Shown here: piece by piece, positions 61,115-64,000 of the stretch
Position numbering within the stretch: position 1 is the stretch's first letter
Layout: each line of letters begins with the position of its first letter
Assembly (NCBI GenBank): GCA_963846315.1
Contig: CAWJVM010000013.1
Location: 137,033 to 201,032 of the forward strand
Length of the DNA stretch: 64,000 bases
From: RPQJ01 sp963846315
Lineage (GTDB): Bacteria > Pseudomonadota > Gammaproteobacteria > Steroidobacterales > Steroidobacteraceae
Direction: 5' to 3'
Notes under the pieces: generated by a model
Told to the model about the DNA's origin: nothing
Seen by the model: the letters and a program-made list of their open reading frames with translations, nothing else
Databases searched by the model: none
Position numbers and translations under genes: made by a program

Positions 61115-63112
61115 ATGACTTACTTCGTGACCGGCGCGACCGGCTTCATCGGTCGGTTTCTCGTCCAATCACTGCTGCAGAAGGGCAAGGGCACGGTCTA
61201 CGTGCTGGTCCGCCCGAAGTCGATCGGCAAGCTCGACGAGTTGCGCGAGTTCTGGGGCAAGGACAGCCTCAAGCGCGTGGTGCCGATCAAGGGCGACCTC
61301 GGCCAACCGAAGCTCGGCGTGGCGAAGGCCGATCTCACCAAGCTCAAGGGCAAGGTGAAGCACTTCTATCACCTGGGCGCCGTGTACGACCTCGAAGCCA
61401 GCGCCGAGGCGATGGAGAAGGCGAACATCACCGGCACCAAGGGCGCGCTGGAATTCGCCGAGGCCGTCAACGCGGGCTGCTTCCATCTCGTGAGCTCGAT
61501 CGCGGCAGCGGGTCTCTACCGCGGCACGTTCACCGAGGACATGTTCGAGGAAGCGGAAGAGCTCGATCACCCCTACCACCGCACCAAGCACGACTCCGAG
61601 GCCATGGTGCGCGCGAATGGCCGCATCCCGTTTCGCGTTTACCGCCCGGGCGCGGTGCTCGGGCACTCGCAGACCGGCTTCATCGACAAGATCGACGGAC
61701 CGTATTATTTCTTCAAGGCGCTGCAGCGGCTGCGCGAATCGTGGCCGCGCTGGATTCCGCTGGTCGGCGTCGAAGGCGGTTACATCAACGTCGTGCCGGT
61801 CGACTTCGTGGTCGATGCGCTCGTCCACCTCTCGCACCAGCCGAAGCTCGACGGCCGCTGCTTCCACCTCACCGATCCCAAGGTCCGCCGCGTCGGCGAG
61901 ATGCTGAACGTGTTCGCGCGCGCCGCGCATGCGCCCGAGATGGCGTTCCGGCTCGATCCGAAAGTGTTCGCGATGGTGCCCGAGCCGGTGACGCAGTCGG
62001 TCGTGCGCAGCAAGCCGATCCAGAACGTGTTCAACCAGCTGCTGCGCGACCTGCAGGTGCCGCGCTCGGTGCTGCAGTTCATCAACTACCCGACGCGCTT
62101 CGATTCGGCCGCGACTTCGAGGCTGCTCGACAAGGCCAAGATCCGCGTGCCCCCGCTCGAGGACTACGCCTGGCGCCTGTGGGATTACTGGGAACGTCAC
62201 CTCGACCCGGATCTCTCGATCGACCGCAGTCTCAAGGGCGCGGTGAAGGGCAAGGTCGTCGTCATCACCGGCGGTTCGTCCGGCATTGGTGAGGCCGCTG
62301 CGATTCGCGTCGCCGAAGCCGGCGGCAAGGTGCTGGTGGTGGCTCGCGACGAGGAGAAGCTCGCCGACGTCCGCAAGAAGATCACCGACGCCGGCGGTTT
62401 CGTGAAGACCTATTCGTGCGACATCACGGACCTGGCCGCCAACGACAAGCTCGCGAAGGACATCCTCAAGGAGTTCGGACACGTCGACGTGCTGGTCAAC
62501 AACGCCGGCCGCTCGATCCGCCGCTCGCTGGCGCTCTCGTACGACCGCTTCCACGACTTCGAGCGCACGATGCAGCTGAACTACTTCGCCTGCGTGCGTC
62601 TCACGATGAACCTGCTGCCGTCGATGACGGCGCGCAAGGACGGCCACGTCATCAACGTGTCGTCGATCGGCGTGCTGACCAATGCGCCCCGGTTCTCGGC
62701 CTACGTCGCCTCGAAGGCGGCGCTCGAATCGTTCGCGCGCTGCGCGGCCTCCGAGTTCCACGACGAAAACGTGCACTTCACGATCATCAACATGCCGCTG
62801 GTGCGCACGCCGATGATTGCGCCCACCAAGCTGTACGAGGACATGCCGACGGTCATCTCGCCGGAGGAGGCGGCCGACATGATCGCCGACGCAATCATCC
62901 GCAAGCCGCAGCGCATCGCGACGCGCCTCGGCGTGATGGCGGAGATCATGCACCTCGTCATGCCGAAGATGTCCGAGGTCGTCATGAATTCGGCCTACCG
63001 CATGTTCCCGGATTCGGCCGCCGCCCAGGGCAAGCGCGAGGGGGAGGCGCAGCGGCCGGCGACCCGCGAGGCCATGATTTTTGCGTCCCTGATGCGGGGC
63101 ATTCACTGGTAA
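61115..63112 (+). CDS. Fatty acyl-CoA reductase, two-domain (Marinobacter FarA type)
   Basis: 665-residue NADPH enzyme expected to reduce acyl-CoA to fatty alcohol. N-terminal extended-SDR domain: VTGATGFIGR (5-14), HLVSSIAAAGLYRGTF, YHRTK near 154 (Tyr/Lys pair). C-terminal classical SDR domain: VVITGGSSGIG (near 383), NVSSIGV, YVASK near 530. The C-terminus MFPDSAAAQG ... MRGIHW and the whole layout resemble the Marinobacter 661-residue reductase Maqu_2220. The frame is open far upstream, antisense to the wax ester synthase gene, but only the ATG at 61115 gives the family N-terminus. Confidence 0.93.
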   Translation: MTYFVTGATGFIGRFLVQSLLQKGKGTVYVLVRPKSIGKLDELREFWGKDSLKRVVPIKGDLGQPKLGVAKADLTKLKGKVKHFYHLGAVYDLEASAEAMEKANITGTKGALEFAEAVNAGCFHLVSSIAAAGLYRGTFTEDMFEEAEELDHPYHRTKHDSEAMVRANGRIPFRVYRPGAVLGHSQTGFIDKIDGPYYFFKALQRLRESWPRWIPLVGVEGGYINVVPVDFVVDALVHLSHQPKLDGRCFHLTDPKVRRVGEMLNVFARAAHAPEMAFRLDPKVFAMVPEPVTQSVVRSKPIQNVFNQLLRDLQVPRSVLQFINYPTRFDSAATSRLLDKAKIRVPPLEDYAWRLWDYWERHLDPDLSIDRSLKGAVKGKVVVITGGSSGIGEAAAIRVAEAGGKVLVVARDEEKLADVRKKITDAGGFVKTYSCDITDLAANDKLAKDILKEFGHVDVLVNNAGRSIRRSLALSYDRFHDFERTMQLNYFACVRLTMNLLPSMTARKDGHVINVSSIGVLTNAPRFSAYVASKAALESFARCAASEFHDENVHFTIINMPLVRTPMIAPTKLYEDMPTVISPEEAADMIADAIIRKPQRIATRLGVMAEIMHLVMPKMSEVVMNSAYRMFPDSAAAQGKREGEAQRPATREAMIFASLMRGIHW

Positions 63113-63119
63113 AATAGCG

Positions 63120-63147
63120 GCCCTGCCCTGGGACTCCCGGGCGGGGC
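63120..63147 (+). terminator. Hairpin after the acyl-CoA reductase gene
   Basis: GCCCTGCCC pairs with GGGCGGGGC (nine pairs, one G-T) with a ten-base loop, eight bases past the stop. No T-run follows. Confidence 0.4.
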
Positions 63148-63380
63148 TCGTGACCCAGATCTCCCGGTCAGAGGCTTCCTACACTCCCAGCACCCGATTG
63201 GCTGATGCGCGCTTGTGACGCAGCGCGTTAAATGGCCCCATCGGCTCGCTATTCCCGTACGAATCAGGCCCTAATGCGGCTTCCGGACGATTTGCGGCGG
63301 AGTAAAATCTACCTGCCAGTCGAGCGGCGGCGCGAGGATGCGTGGCCAGTGGTGAGCGGACGGAACCCAGGGAAGACGTA

Positions 63381-63623
63381 ATGAAAGTTGCCTTGATCGC
63401 GTTGTTGCTGCTCGCAGTGCTGGGTTTCGTGGCGTTGACGCGCCGGCGTGCTGCCGTGCGCGAGGCCGAAGCGGCCGCGCAGGCCCGTTCCCGGACGGCC
63501 ACGGCCCGCAACAAGGCCCGCGTGCCTGCGGTTTCCAATAACCTCAAAGGCGTGACGGCCACCCAGACCATCGAGCCGCTTCGTCCCGGCTCGCGCGACG
63601 ACGAGTACGTCGACGACCGCTAG
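63381..63623 (+). CDS. Small membrane protein, unknown function
   Basis: 80 residues with GGGAAG seven bases before the ATG. One N-terminal membrane helix (VALIALLLLAVLGFVAL) is followed by a basic, Ala/Arg-rich stretch and an acidic end (SRDDEYVDDR). No family recognised; the good ribosome site and membrane anchor favour a real gene. Confidence 0.65.
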   Translation: MKVALIALLLLAVLGFVALTRRRAAVREAEAAAQARSRTATARNKARVPAVSNNLKGVTATQTIEPLRPGSRDDEYVDDR

Positions 63624-63635
63624 TCCTTGCCGGCG

Positions 63636-64000
63636 TCAACTTGACGACAGGTGGCGCAGTTCCCCAGCAGAGTTCTCCCAGTTCCGGCCGTCGAACGGCT
63701 CGATCTGCAGGGCCTCGATCGTGCTCGCGTCGAGGCAGCGCGCATTGATGCTGAACCCATCCGGGTTCGAACGTGGCACGTAAAACGACTTGACCCCGCA
63801 CCGGCGGCAGAACAGATGCCGCGCCACGCCGGTGTTGAAGGTGTATTCAACGAGCGCTTCCGCGCCGGCCAGCAGGCGAAAACGACCTCCCGGCACGATG
63901 AGGTGCTGGAATCCCGACATCGAGCAGATCGTGCAGTTGCAGTCGTGCACGAGCAGGCGCGCGGGGGCGTCGACTTCGAAGCGGACGGCGCCGCAATGGC
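63636..64000 (-). CDS. GFA family protein, partial
   Basis: N-terminus lies beyond the right edge; about 121 residues are visible. The frame starts with HCGAVRFEVDAPARLL at the edge, then CNCTICSMSGFQHLI and LFCRRCGVKSFYVPRSNPDG, the second and third Cys sets of the CENP-V/GFA domain. An internal ATG at 63950 is not the start because the CHCG motif lies upstream of it. Different in sequence from the GFA gene at 45571. Substrate unknown. Confidence 0.85.
   Translation of the reverse strand, partial: HCGAVRFEVDAPARLLVHDCNCTICSMSGFQHLIVPGGRFRLLAGAEALVEYTFNTGVARHLFCRRCGVKSFYVPRSNPDGFSINARCLDASTIEALQIEPFDGRNWENSAGELRHLSSS

Noticed and set aside
61169..63106. 645-codon minus-strand frame opposite the reductase
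   Set aside because: Antisense shadow; composition is that of G+C-driven open frames.

Overview
This 64 kb window is chromosomal DNA of a G+C-rich gammaproteobacterium. The gene order is gammaproteobacterial: comF beside bioB-bioF-bioH-bioC, yicC/gmk/rpoZ/spoT/recG, pilMNOPQ-aroK-aroB, and rph-rdgB-hemW. The PilY1/minor-pilin set and the Marinobacter-type wax-ester genes suggest a lineage near Nevskiales, Steroidobacterales or Xanthomonadales. That placement is inference. No phage, insertion sequence, CRISPR array, rRNA or tRNA gene was seen.

Layout. 1-3.4 kb: a leftward biotin operon bioB-bioF-bioHC, in which BioH and BioC are one continuous reading frame (cut by the left edge). 3.4-5.5 kb: comF and nhaA. 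5.5-20.1 kb: a long leftward block yicC, gmk, seven type IV pilus genes (fimT, pilV, pilW, pilX, pilY1, a small secreted protein, pilE), rpoZ, spoT, ridA, recG, ubiA; the pilus genes interrupt the usual gmk-rpoZ pair. 20.2-23.6 kb: rightward PP2C phosphatase, rph, rdgB, hemW. 23.6-24.0 kb: an AT-rich gap with DnaA boxes and an IHF-like site that resembles a replication origin. 24.0-28.4 kb: rpmE, an M48 protease, gltA and a host-attachment-family gene, with two copies of a two-hairpin repeat between the last two. 28.4-31.6 kb: a nucleotidyltransferase-like gene and mrcA (PBP1A), which carries a one-base frameshift. 31.7-42.8 kb: a c-di-GMP-I (GEMM) riboswitch, pilMNOPQ, aroK, aroB, dgt, pyrF, hemE and ppa. 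42.9-51.8 kb: GIY-YIG nuclease, DUF885-like protein, YaeQ, GFA protein, fadD, tesA and a YbbA/YbbP-type exporter. 51.9-64 kb: penicillin acylase family protein, small secreted and membrane proteins, then patatin, phasin, wax ester synthase and fatty acyl-CoA reductase, and a second GFA protein cut by the right edge.

How parts work together. Two type IV pilus loci lie about 14 kb apart: minor pilins/PilY1 at the gmk-rpoZ junction, and the alignment complex plus secretin (PilMNOPQ) behind a c-di-GMP riboswitch. This points to second-messenger control of pilus assembly. Fatty acyl-CoA ligase, acyl-CoA reductase, wax ester synthase, phasin and patatin suggest storage and turnover of neutral lipid or wax ester.

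Three intergenic spaces, upstream of ridA, rph and ppa, carry inverted arrays of heptanucleotide repeats. The most novel signals are these arrays, the two-hairpin repeat after gltA, the pil-linked riboswitch and the origin-like region.
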